Assembly: GCF_002160895.1 (NCBI RefSeq)
Contig: NZ_NFLL01000008.1
Coordinates: forward strand, 39,733-103,732
DNA length: 64,000 nucleotides
Origin: Faecalibacterium sp. An122
GTDB lineage: Bacteria > Bacillota > Clostridia > Oscillospirales > Ruminococcaceae
Direction of reading: 5' to 3'
Shown: positions 1-9,032 of the stretch, piece after piece
Layout: every line of letters starts with the position of its first letter
How positions within the stretch are numbered: the stretch's first letter is position 1
Translations under genes and position numbers: made by a program
Notes under the pieces: generated by a model
The model's database searches: none
Told to the model about the DNA's origin: nothing
The model's input: only the letters and a program-made list of their open reading frames with translations

Positions 1-1
1 C

Positions 2-517
2 GACCTGAAGGGCCTCAAGATCCGCGTGCAGCAGTCTCCCACCAACGTGCGGATGATGGACCTGCTGGGCGGCTCGGCCACCCCCATGGGCTTCGGCGAC
101 GTGTACACCGCCCTCCAGGCCCAGATGCTGGACGGCGCCGAGAACAACGAGCTGGCCCTGACCGACAACGGCCACGGCGACGTCTGCAAGTACTATTCCT
201 ACACCATGCACCAGATGATCCCCGACATCCTCATCGGCAACCTGGGCTTCATGGAAGACCTGAGCGCCGAGGAGCGGGCCATCTTTGACGAGGGCTTCGA
301 GATCGTCAACCAGACCCAGCGGGACGCCTGGGGCGACGCCGTAGAGGCCGCCAAGGACAAGGCCCAGAACGAGCAGGGGGTCAACTTCATCTATCCCGAC
401 ATCACTCCTTTCCAGGAGGCTGTGGCCCCCATGCACGAGGAGATGCTGGCCCAATACCCCGACCTGGCCCCCATTTATGAGCGGATCCAGGCCTACAACG
501 CCGAGTACGAGGCCTGA
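2..517 (+). CDS. TRAP transporter substrate-binding protein (DctP family), C-terminal part
   Basis: The reading frame is open from base 2, so the 5' end with the signal peptide and N-terminal lobe lies outside the window; about 171 residues remain. The opening DLKGLKIRVQQS and the GGSATPMGFGDVYTALQ stretch are typical of DctP solute receptors, which bind an organic acid (carboxylate or sugar acid) outside the cell and hand it to the membrane subunits. The following dctQ and dctM genes in the same direction confirm the assignment. The ligand cannot be read from this fragment. Confidence 0.9.
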   Translation, partial: DLKGLKIRVQQSPTNVRMMDLLGGSATPMGFGDVYTALQAQMLDGAENNELALTDNGHGDVCKYYSYTMHQMIPDILIGNLGFMEDLSAEERAIFDEGFEIVNQTQRDAWGDAVEAAKDKAQNEQGVNFIYPDITPFQEAVAPMHEEMLAQYPDLAPIYERIQAYNAEYEA

Positions 518-543
518 GCGCGAGAAAGGAAGTGTTCCACGTT

Positions 544-1023
544 ATGCAATCCATCCGTAAGGTGCTGAATCTCATCATGAATGGTCTGGCGGGGGTTAGC
601 CTCATCGCCATGACGGCCCTGACCGTCTGGCAGGTCTTTACCCGCTACGTCCTGAACAACCCCTCCACCTGGTCCGAGGAGCTGGTGGGCTATCTGTTTG
701 CCTGGGCCAGCCTGTTTGGCGCGTCCCTCATCACCGGTGAGCGGGGCCACATGAACATCCCCGTGGTGGTGGAAAAAATGCCCGCTGCCCTGCAGAAATT
801 CTTCGCTGTCTTCGGTGAGCTGGTGGCCATGGCCTTCTCCGGCATCATCCTGGTGTACGGCGGCTACGCCATCACTCAGCTGGCCATGGGCCAGATGACC
901 TCCTCGCTGGGGGTTGCGGTGGGCGTGTTCTATGTCACCATGCCCATCTGCGGCGTCATCAACATCCTCTACACCATCCTCAACATCTACGATATCTGCA
1001 AAGGCAAGAAGGAGGCAGCGTAA
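544..1023 (+). CDS. TRAP transporter small permease DctQ
   Basis: A 159-residue protein with four predicted membrane segments, the size and shape of the DctQ small subunit. Motifs such as TRYVLNNPSTWSEELVGYLF are typical of the family (the WSEEL signature). I chose ATG 544, which follows the GAAAGGAAG ribosome binding site at suitable spacing; an upstream GTG at 532 overlaps that site. It sits 26 bases after the receptor gene and 3 bases before dctM, so the three form one operon. In this family DctQ and DctM form the sodium-coupled membrane unit. Confidence 0.9.
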   Translation: MQSIRKVLNLIMNGLAGVSLIAMTALTVWQVFTRYVLNNPSTWSEELVGYLFAWASLFGASLITGERGHMNIPVVVEKMPAALQKFFAVFGELVAMAFSGIILVYGGYAITQLAMGQMTSSLGVAVGVFYVTMPICGVINILYTILNIYDICKGKKEAA

Positions 1024-1026
1024 GTT

Positions 1027-2328
1027 ATGGCCATGCAATCTCTCGGGATGATTATTGTCATCCTCGCGGTTCTGCTGGTGGTGGGCGTGCCCATCTCCTA
1101 CTCCATCGGCATCGCCTCCCTGTTCACCATCCTTCAGACCGTTCCCCTGGATATTTCGGTGGTCACCGGCGCCCAGCGCATCTTTGTGGGCATGAGTAAA
1201 TTCAGCCTGACCGCCATTCCGTTCTTCATCCTGGCGGGCAACCTGATGAACCAGGGCGGCATCGCCAAGCGATTGGTCAACTTCGTTATGGCCATCCTGG
1301 GCAAGCTGCCCGGCGCCCTGCTGGTGACCAACGTGGGCGCCAACGCCCTGTTCGGCGCCATTTCCGGCTCGGCTTCGGCTGCGGCCGCCGCCGTCGGCTC
1401 CATGGTCCGTGAAGGCGAAGAGGAGCAGGGCTACGACGAGGCCCTGTGCGCTGCCACCAACGGCGCTTCGGCTCCCTCCGGCCTGCTGATTCCTCCCTCT
1501 AACGCGCTGATTACCTATTCTCTGGCCGCCGGCGGTACCTCGGTGGCAGCTCTGTTCATGGCCGGCTATCTGCCGGGCCTGATCTGGGCGGTCTGCTGCA
1601 TGGTGGTGGCCATCATCATCGCCAAGAAGAAGGGCTATAAGGGCACCCCCGGCAAGTTCAGCTGGTCCAACCTGGGCAAGGCCACCCTGCAGGCCATTCC
1701 CTCCCTGTCCCTGATTATCGTGGTCATCGGCGGCATCATCGCCGGTGTCTTCAGCGCCACCGAGGGCTCGGCCATCGCCGTGGTGTACGCCCTGATCCTG
1801 GGCATCTGCTACCGCAACATCACCCTCAAGAGCTTCTGGAAAATCGTGGTGGACAGCGCCAAGATGAGCGGCATGGTGGTCTTTCTGATCGGCGTGTCCA
1901 ACATTCTGGGCTGGGTCATGGCCTTCCTGCAGATCCCCCAGGCGGTTTCCGCTGCCCTGCTGGGCATCACCGACAACCCCATCATCATCCTGCTCATCAT
2001 GAACGTGATCCTGCTGGTGGCAGGCACCTTCATGGACGTCACCCCCGCCATCCTGATCTTTACCCCGCTGTTCCTGCCCATCGTCAAGACCTTTGGAATG
2101 GACCCCATCCATTTCGGTCTGATCCTGGTGTATAACCTCTGCATCGGCAACATTACCCCGCCGGTGGGCAACACCCTCTTTGTGGCCATCAAGGTGGGCC
2201 GCACCAGCCTGTCCAAGACCATGCCCTATATGCTGTGCTACTATGTAGCCATCCTGCTGGGCCTGATGCTGGTGACCTATATTCCCGCCATCAGTATGGC
2301 GCTGCCTCAGCTGGCTGGTCTGGCCTAA
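1027..2328 (+). CDS. TRAP transporter large permease DctM
   Basis: A 433-residue, highly hydrophobic protein of normal length for DctM, the transport channel of TRAP systems. Family signatures include SGSASAAAAAVGS near residue 120, NGASAPSGLLIPPSNALITYS and, near the C-terminus, NITPPVGNTLFVA. The GGAGG ribosome binding site lies inside the end of dctQ, so the two are translationally coupled. A strong terminator follows at 2355-2402. DctM moves the organic anion together with sodium. Confidence 0.95.
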   Translation: MAMQSLGMIIVILAVLLVVGVPISYSIGIASLFTILQTVPLDISVVTGAQRIFVGMSKFSLTAIPFFILAGNLMNQGGIAKRLVNFVMAILGKLPGALLVTNVGANALFGAISGSASAAAAAVGSMVREGEEEQGYDEALCAATNGASAPSGLLIPPSNALITYSLAAGGTSVAALFMAGYLPGLIWAVCCMVVAIIIAKKKGYKGTPGKFSWSNLGKATLQAIPSLSLIIVVIGGIIAGVFSATEGSAIAVVYALILGICYRNITLKSFWKIVVDSAKMSGMVVFLIGVSNILGWVMAFLQIPQAVSAALLGITDNPIIILLIMNVILLVAGTFMDVTPAILIFTPLFLPIVKTFGMDPIHFGLILVYNLCIGNITPPVGNTLFVAIKVGRTSLSKTMPYMLCYYVAILLGLMLVTYIPAISMALPQLAGLA

Positions 2329-2354
2329 GGCGGCATCTCTATATCCCTGCGCTG

Positions 2355-2402
2355 AAAGCGGCGCTTTCCGGGCGGTTTCGCCTCTGGAAAGCGCCGCTTT
2401 TC
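2355..2402 (+). terminator. Terminator of the TRAP operon
   Basis: A perfect 15-bp stem, AAAGCGGCGCTTTCC (2355-2369) with GGAAAGCGCCGCTTT (2386-2400), followed by TTT. It lies 27 bases after the dctM stop. The rest of the gap up to 2740 holds only the PTS terminator on the other strand; I see no gene there. Confidence 0.85.
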
Positions 2403-2660
2403 CTTTGTCAGACAGATACAGCCCCCGGCGGGTGAGCCGAGGGCTGTGGGGCTTTCTTGGGCCGGGCGGTAAGCTGGGGCGCGGAGAGAGCGCCAGAAGG
2501 GGCGGCCGGGGCTGTCCACCCAGACAAGGCCGGCCCTGGTGCAGCCTGCAAGCAGCTGGCAGCGGTTTACAGCGGCTTTTGCCCGGACAAAGGGGAGAGG
2601 GCCGCTTGTCCTCTGTCCTGGCCGGGAGAGCCTCACCGCAGAGCGGGGAGCGCCGGGCAC

Positions 2661-2702
2661 AAAAAGGCGCCGCCCGCCTGCAAGGGAGTGCAGACGGGCG
2701 GC
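2661..2702 (-). terminator. Terminator of the PTS gene
   Basis: Read on the minus strand: GCCGCCCG (2702-2695) pairs with CGGGCGGC (2676-2669), with a further CTGCA/TGCAG helix inside, followed by GCC and TTTTT (2665-2661). It is 39 bases after the stop of the minus-strand PTS gene. Confidence 0.8.
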
Positions 2703-2740
2703 TGTATCTGGAACAATGAGGAGGAGAAACGCAAACGAAA

Positions 2741-4894
<2,154 letters not shown>

Positions 4895-4989
4895 TCATTT
4901 TTGGGTGGATATTCGGGCAAAAGGCGGTTCCTGCCGGGCAGGCAGGAGGCCGCGGGTTCTATGTGCAGCCTGCGCCGGGGGCGCAGACG

Positions 4990-5871
4990 TTACGGGGTAG
5001 GAGCGGTGCCGGTGTTCCGGAGCAGGCCGGCCGACACCCGCTTGAGGTGGATGGTCAGATAGACCAGCTCCTCCTGGGAGAGCTCTTTGTGCCAGGTGTT
5101 CCGCACATACTCGGCCACGCACTGGGCGCATTTGTAGTGCTGGGCACAGCTGCGGGCGATCATCTCCCGGAAGGCCACGTCGCCTTCGTCCGGGCTGTCG
5201 GGGATCATCTTGTCCTGAAACAGCCGCTGGGCAAAGTAGCGCAGGTGCACCACAAACCGGTTGAAGTCCAGGGATTCCCGGTCAAAGGCGCCCTGGTCCC
5301 GATAGAAGTATTCCACCACCTCCACCGCCCCGTCGATGAGGCGGGTGATGCCGTACATTTCGCTCATGTCGGTGTTCAGCTCGGCGTTGACGATGTGCAG
5401 GGCGATGAACGCCGCCTCGTCTGCGTTGAGCTGGACGCCGCACTGGGTGCGGATCATGTCCAGGCATTTCTGGCCCAGATGGTATTCGGTGGGGTAATAA
5501 CAGAGGATGCTGCCGGCCAGCGGATTTTTGAACTCGATGCCCTGGGCTTTGCGCTGGATGGCAAAGCTGACATGGTCGGCCAGCGTAATGAGGAGAGACT
5601 CGTTGAGGGGCTGGTGGATCTCGGCGCGGATGACCTCGATCATCTGTTCGGTCAGCTGGAGGTGTTCCAGGGGAATCTGCTCCACCAGTTCCCGCAGCCG
5701 GCGCTGGCCGGTCTTGTCCTCCATCCGGTAGATTTTTTCCACCCCGGCGGGGTTCACGAATTCGCCCACCTTCCGGCCAAAACCCAGCCCCCGGCCGGTG
5801 ACGATGCTCTCGTGCCCCTTTTCATCAATGACGCACAGGATGTTGTTGTTGATGACTTTTTTAATGCGCAT
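4990..5871 (-). CDS. Transcription antiterminator, BglG/LicT family
   Basis: A 293-residue RNA-binding antiterminator of normal length. Residues 1-55 form the CAT RNA-binding domain (MRIKKVINNNILCVID, GRGLGFGRKVGE). Two PTS regulation domains follow, about 65-170 and 175-285, with conserved histidines in LADHVSF, ALHIVNAE and LTIHLKR. In this family the PTS phosphorylates the PRDs according to sugar supply, and the active dimer binds a RAT hairpin to prevent termination. Such a hairpin lies in its own leader (5921-6009), so it is autoregulated and likely controls ptsG downstream. The RAT is of LicT/SacT type, but the target gene is glucose-type, so I do not assign licT or glcT. Confidence 0.93.
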   Translation of the reverse strand: MRIKKVINNNILCVIDEKGHESIVTGRGLGFGRKVGEFVNPAGVEKIYRMEDKTGQRRLRELVEQIPLEHLQLTEQMIEVIRAEIHQPLNESLLITLADHVSFAIQRKAQGIEFKNPLAGSILCYYPTEYHLGQKCLDMIRTQCGVQLNADEAAFIALHIVNAELNTDMSEMYGITRLIDGAVEVVEYFYRDQGAFDRESLDFNRFVVHLRYFAQRLFQDKMIPDSPDEGDVAFREMIARSCAQHYKCAQCVAEYVRNTWHKELSQEELVYLTIHLKRVSAGLLRNTGTAPTP

Positions 5872-5920
5872 CCTGCAGCCTCCTTGTCGCAGTATGCCAA
5901 TTTAAACGGCAAAACGGGAA

Positions 5921-6009
5921 AAAGAAAAGACCAACCCCCTCAATGCCTCTTTCTCTACGACAAAAGACATCCTCGGAGTTGGTCTAGCCCGCATTACCGG
6001 TAACAATCC
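5921..6009 (-). promoter_or_regulatory. RAT antiterminator hairpin overlapping an intrinsic terminator
   Basis: On the minus strand, bases 6009-5981 read GGATTGTTACCGG followed by TAATGCGGGCTAGACC, a close match to the LicT/SacT RAT consensus (GGATTGTTACTG...GCAGGC-AAACC). Its last bases GACC start the 5' arm of a terminator: GACCAACTCC (5984-5975) pairs over 10 bp (one G-T) with GGGGTTGGTC (5938-5929), followed by TTTTCTTT. The two structures cannot form together, which is the classic BglG-type switch. It lies 50-110 bases before the antiterminator start codon. Confidence 0.93.
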
Positions 6010-6052
6010 AACTGGAAAGTCTGCCACAGTGCAGACTTTAATTATCGTCTAT

Positions 6053-6081
6053 AAAATACCATGCAGACAGCCGAATGTCAA
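6053..6081 (-). promoter_or_regulatory. Promoter of the antiterminator-ptsG operon
   Basis: TTGACA (6081-6076), 17-base spacer, TATTTT (6058-6053) on the minus strand. It sits about 45 bases before the RAT hairpin, as expected for an antitermination leader. Confidence 0.8.
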
Positions 6082-6167
6082 CAGAAACAGGCGTTGTATA
6101 GAACGTTTCGTCAGGTTGATGAAATTTTAACGGGTTCCTTTGGGCATTTCTGCTCGATGCGTGGGGT

Positions 6168-6194
6168 CACCTGTCCGCCTTGGACGGACAGGTG
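6168..6194 (-). other. Hairpin after ldh, without T tract
   Basis: CACCTGTCCG (6168-6177) pairs with CGGACAGGTG (6185-6194). It is 5 bases beyond the ldh stop, but neither strand has a T run after it, so it may stabilise the 3' end or be a weak or factor-assisted terminator. Confidence 0.5.
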
Positions 6195-6199
6195 GCGGA

Positions 6200-7150
6200 T
6201 CAGAGGTCCTGTTCGGCCAGGAAGTCCTTCAAAGTCTGGGCCGAGGCCCGCAGAGCGGCGATTTCCTCCTCGCTGAGGGCGATGGGGACGATGGTCTCGA
6301 CGCCGTCCTTGCCCACCACGGCGGGCAGGCTCAGGGCCACCCCGTCGATGCCATAGCTGCCGTGCTGTACCGACGACACCGGCAGGATGGACTTCTCATC
6401 CCGGACGATGGCCTCGCAGACCCGGCGCACCGACATGGCGATGCCGTAGTAGGTGGCGCTTTTCTTCTCGATGATCTCGTAGGCGCTGTTCTTGACCCCG
6501 GCAGCCAGGGCTTCCATGGCGGCGTCGTGGTCAAAGTAGCCCCGCATCTCGCAGAAGTTGTGGAGGGGCAGGCCCGACACGTTGGCGCTGCTCCAGGCCA
6601 CAATTTCACTGTCGCCGTGCTCGCCCAGAATGAAGGCGTGGACGGCCCGGCTGTCCACCTGCAGGTGTTCTCCCAGCAGGTACTTCAGGCGGGCGGTGTC
6701 CAGAACGGTGCCGGTGCCGAAGACCCGGTTTTCGGGGAAGCCGCTGAGCTTGGCGGCGGCATAGGTCAGAATATCCACCGGGTTGGCCACAATCAGCAGG
6801 ATGGCGTCCCGGTTGTACTGGGTGATGGAGGGGATGATGGACCGGAAGATGGAGATGTTTTTCTTCACCAGGTTCAGCCGGGTTTCGCCCGGCTTCTGGC
6901 CGGCCCCGGCGGTGATGACGATCAGGGATGCGTCGGCCAGGTCGGGGTAGTCGCCGGCGTAAATTTTCATGGGCTTGGCGAAGGGCAGGCCGTGGCTGAT
7001 GTCCAGGGCCTCGCCCTCAGCCCGGGCGTGGTTGGCGTCGATCAGGACCATCTCGGAGAACAGACCGCTCTGCATCAGGGCGAAGGCCGAGGCCGACCCC
7101 ACAAAGCCGCAGCCGATGACGGCCAGTTTTCGTGTGTTCAGATTGCGCAT
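6200..7150 (-). CDS. ldh: L-lactate dehydrogenase
   Basis: A 316-residue NAD-dependent enzyme of standard length that reduces pyruvate to L-lactate. The Rossmann motif GCGFVGSA is at residues 13-20, with an NAD-type Asp38 (VLID). The substrate loop GQKPGETR has Arg91, and the catalytic His178 lies in ILGEHGDSE with Asp151 in LDTARL. LGEHGD and the 316-residue length fit LDH; malate dehydrogenases of this superfamily are the alternative. It is 42 bases downstream of the 4Fe-4S gene in the same direction and probably co-transcribed with it. Confidence 0.92.
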   Translation of the reverse strand: MRNLNTRKLAVIGCGFVGSASAFALMQSGLFSEMVLIDANHARAEGEALDISHGLPFAKPMKIYAGDYPDLADASLIVITAGAGQKPGETRLNLVKKNISIFRSIIPSITQYNRDAILLIVANPVDILTYAAAKLSGFPENRVFGTGTVLDTARLKYLLGEHLQVDSRAVHAFILGEHGDSEIVAWSSANVSGLPLHNFCEMRGYFDHDAAMEALAAGVKNSAYEIIEKKSATYYGIAMSVRRVCEAIVRDEKSILPVSSVQHGSYGIDGVALSLPAVVGKDGVETIVPIALSEEEIAALRASAQTLKDFLAEQDL

Positions 7151-7192
7151 AGAGCACCTCCTTTGGTGTTTGGGTTTACTTTGTGTAGAAAA

Positions 7193-7900
7193 TCAGTCTA
7201 AAATACGTCCGTCGCGGGAAAGAGTCACCACCTGCCAGGGGATGAACTTGCCGCTGGCCTGGAGCGCACGCTGGGCGGCGGACTGGAGCCCGCCGCAGCA
7301 GGGCACCTCCATCCGGACGATGGTGACGCTCTGGATGTCGTTGAGGCGGAGAATGTCGGTGAGCTTTTCGGCGTAGTCCACCCCGTCCAGCTTGGGGCAG
7401 CCGATGAGGGTCACCTTGCCCCGCATGAAATCTTCGTGGAAAGATGCGTAGGCATAGGCGGCGCAGTCGGCGGCGATCAGCAGCTTGGCCCCCTGGAAGA
7501 AGGGCGCCTGCACCGGGGCCAGCTTGATCTGGACCGGCCACTGGCCCAGCCGGGACACCGGCTTGCCGGCGGGAACGGCGGCAGGGGCCTCGGGGGCCTG
7601 GGATGCCTGGAACTGGACGGCCCGGGAACCGGGACAGCCTCCGGCGTGGTGGGGGGCCTGCTGCTGGGCCTTGGCACGCTGGACGGCGGCCTCGTCGTAG
7701 GCGGGGGCCTCCCGCTGTTCAAAGGTGATGGCTCCGGTGGGACAACCGGGCAGGCAGTCCCCCAGACCGTCGCAGAAGTGCTCCCGCACCAGCTTGGCCT
7801 TGCCGTTCACCATCTCGATGGCGCCCTCGTGGCAGGCGGTGGCGCACAGGCCGCAGCCGTTGCATTTTTCCTGATCTATATGAATGATCTGTCGAATCAT
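7193..7900 (-). CDS. 4Fe-4S dicluster-type binding protein
   Basis: A 235-residue cytoplasmic protein. The N-terminus holds two ferredoxin-like clusters: CNGCGLCATAC (Cys13, 16, 19, 23) and the variant CDGLGDCLPGCP (Cys43, 49, 53), which lacks one Cys of the usual CxxCxxCxxxCP. A Pro/Ala-rich middle is followed by a conserved C-terminal domain with DCAAYAY, IGCPKLD and VPCCGG, which may hold further metal or redox cysteines. This architecture recurs in anaerobes as a redox protein of unknown partner. It leads an apparent operon with ldh. Function beyond electron transfer is not known to me. Confidence 0.8.
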   Translation of the reverse strand: MIRQIIHIDQEKCNGCGLCATACHEGAIEMVNGKAKLVREHFCDGLGDCLPGCPTGAITFEQREAPAYDEAAVQRAKAQQQAPHHAGGCPGSRAVQFQASQAPEAPAAVPAGKPVSRLGQWPVQIKLAPVQAPFFQGAKLLIAADCAAYAYASFHEDFMRGKVTLIGCPKLDGVDYAEKLTDILRLNDIQSVTIVRMEVPCCGGLQSAAQRALQASGKFIPWQVVTLSRDGRILD

Positions 7901-7937
7901 GGGGAAATCCTCCTTGGATGTGTTGGGGTTCTGAGGT

Positions 7938-7980
7938 GATTATAGTACAATGCGGGGAAAATGTATGTTGTTTTTACAAC
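7938..7980 (-). promoter_or_regulatory. Promoter with inverted-repeat operator before the Fe-S/ldh operon
   Basis: On the minus strand a perfect TATAAT (7943-7938) is preceded at 17 bases by a poor -35 (ATACAT, 7966-7961). Directly upstream lies the inverted repeat GTTGTTTTTACAAC (7967-7980), centred about 42 bases before the expected start. A weak -35 with an operator at about -41.5 is the layout of promoters activated by Crp/Fnr-type regulators; the regulator itself is not identified. Confidence 0.5.
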
Positions 7981-8070
7981 AAAAGGCGGAACGCAGCCCC
8001 AAAAACATGGATAAGCTGGGCGAAAGCGCCCTGTTCCGGGGGGAATGGAGTGAGACGGGGCTTTCCACGC

Positions 8071-8102
8071 AAAAGGCGCCGTCCTGTGGAAAAGACGGCG
8101 CC
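8071..8102 (-). terminator. Terminator of the P-loop kinase gene
   Basis: On the minus strand GGCGCCGTC (8102-8094) pairs with GACGGCGCC (8083-8075), followed by TTTT (8074-8071). It begins 8 bases after the stop of the minus-strand gene. Confidence 0.8.
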
Positions 8103-8109
8103 TCGGGGC

Positions 8110-8715
8110 TCAGGTGTGGAGGATCACCTCACAGCGGTCCTCCAAATTTGATGACAAAATGTATTTTTCTTCCAAAGGTATCCATTTGGTACGGAAATTC
8201 TCCAGGTTGACCCCCGGTCTCTGGGCGATGCGGGCCAGCCGGGTCTCCAGATCGGCGGTGACAAAGACGTGGAGGTCGTAGCAGGCCCACAGGTCGGGGT
8301 GGCAGCTGTAGGAGCCTTCCGCCAGAATGACCGGCTTCCAGGGGGCGGCCACCGGGGGCTTCAGCTGGCCGGTGTGGCAGTCGTAGGGGCGGTAGAGAGC
8401 GTCCCGGCGTTCCAGCAGGGGGGACAGGGCCTCAGTGAAAAACCGCTCCCGGTCAAAGTTGCCTCCCGGCTGGGCCATCCGCTGGGGCGTGCGCTGTTCG
8501 GGCCGGAGGAAAAAGTCGTCGGCGTGGAGGACGGTGCAGTCCAGCCGCTGGGCCAGCAGGGCGGCCACGGTGGTTTTGCCGCTGCCGCACCGGCCGTCGA
8601 TGGCCACCACGGTGCGGCCCTGCCGGGACAGAAGTTCCTCCACCCGCGCCGCAAGGGCGTCCAGCCCGGCGGGGGGAGAGGGGAGATGAGAAGTTTCCTG
8701 TGCGTTATGAATCAT
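8110..8715 (-). CDS. P-loop kinase, uridine kinase-like
   Basis: A 201-residue cytoplasmic protein with a Walker A motif GRCGSGKTT near residue 41, then LHADDFFL, the acidic element that in the uridine kinase/phosphoribulokinase fold binds the phosphate acceptor. The later segment VILAEGSYSCHP matches the VIVEG-type strand of that family. It is annotated in similar genomes as an uridine kinase or hypothetical AAA protein; the real substrate may be a nucleoside or another small alcohol. It stands alone, with its own terminator. The ATG at 8715 has an AAGGAAA site. Confidence 0.75.
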   Translation of the reverse strand: MIHNAQETSHLPSPPAGLDALAARVEELLSRQGRTVVAIDGRCGSGKTTVAALLAQRLDCTVLHADDFFLRPEQRTPQRMAQPGGNFDRERFFTEALSPLLERRDALYRPYDCHTGQLKPPVAAPWKPVILAEGSYSCHPDLWACYDLHVFVTADLETRLARIAQRPGVNLENFRTKWIPLEEKYILSSNLEDRCEVILHT

Positions 8716-8872
8716 AGACGATTTCCTTTTCGTACATCAGTGGAGGTGAAAGGTTCTACCTTATTATATAGAAGATTTTGCGGAACGCAAGATGGGACCG
8801 GAAATCTGAAATGGTATCTGAAATGCGGTGCAAAAGGAAACACTTTGGGCCGATTTTTTCGTATAAAGCGGA

Positions 8873-8989
8873 TAGACAATCACGTCGCTATGTGATACCC
8901 TAATATAGGATCAAATGATTGTGCCCCCAGGAGAGAAGGCCTGGGGGCGACGTTTGGCAGGGGCCGGCTGACGTGCACCGGTCGGCCCC
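8873..8989 (+). promoter_or_regulatory. Putative promoter region and structured leader of the flavin reductase gene
   Basis: TAGACA (8873-8878) with TACCCT (8896-8901) at 17 bases is a weak promoter candidate. Its spacer holds the inverted repeat ATCAC-N8-GTGAT (8879-8896), a possible operator. The leader then has two strong hairpins: GCCCCCAGG/CCTGGGGGC (8923-8948) and GGGGCCG/CGGCCCC (8960-8989), neither followed by a T run. The remaining bases from 8716 hold no gene. Confidence 0.4.
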
Positions 8990-9032
8990 ATGGAAGTGTA
9001 CACACCCAAGAAGAGAAAGGAACGGATTCAGA

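Noticed and set aside
493..2112. Long minus-strand frame opposite dctQ and dctM
   Set aside because: It mirrors the codon structure of the TRAP genes, is rich in His, Gly, Asp and Gln, and shows no domain or ribosome binding site. A shadow of GC-rich coding sequence.
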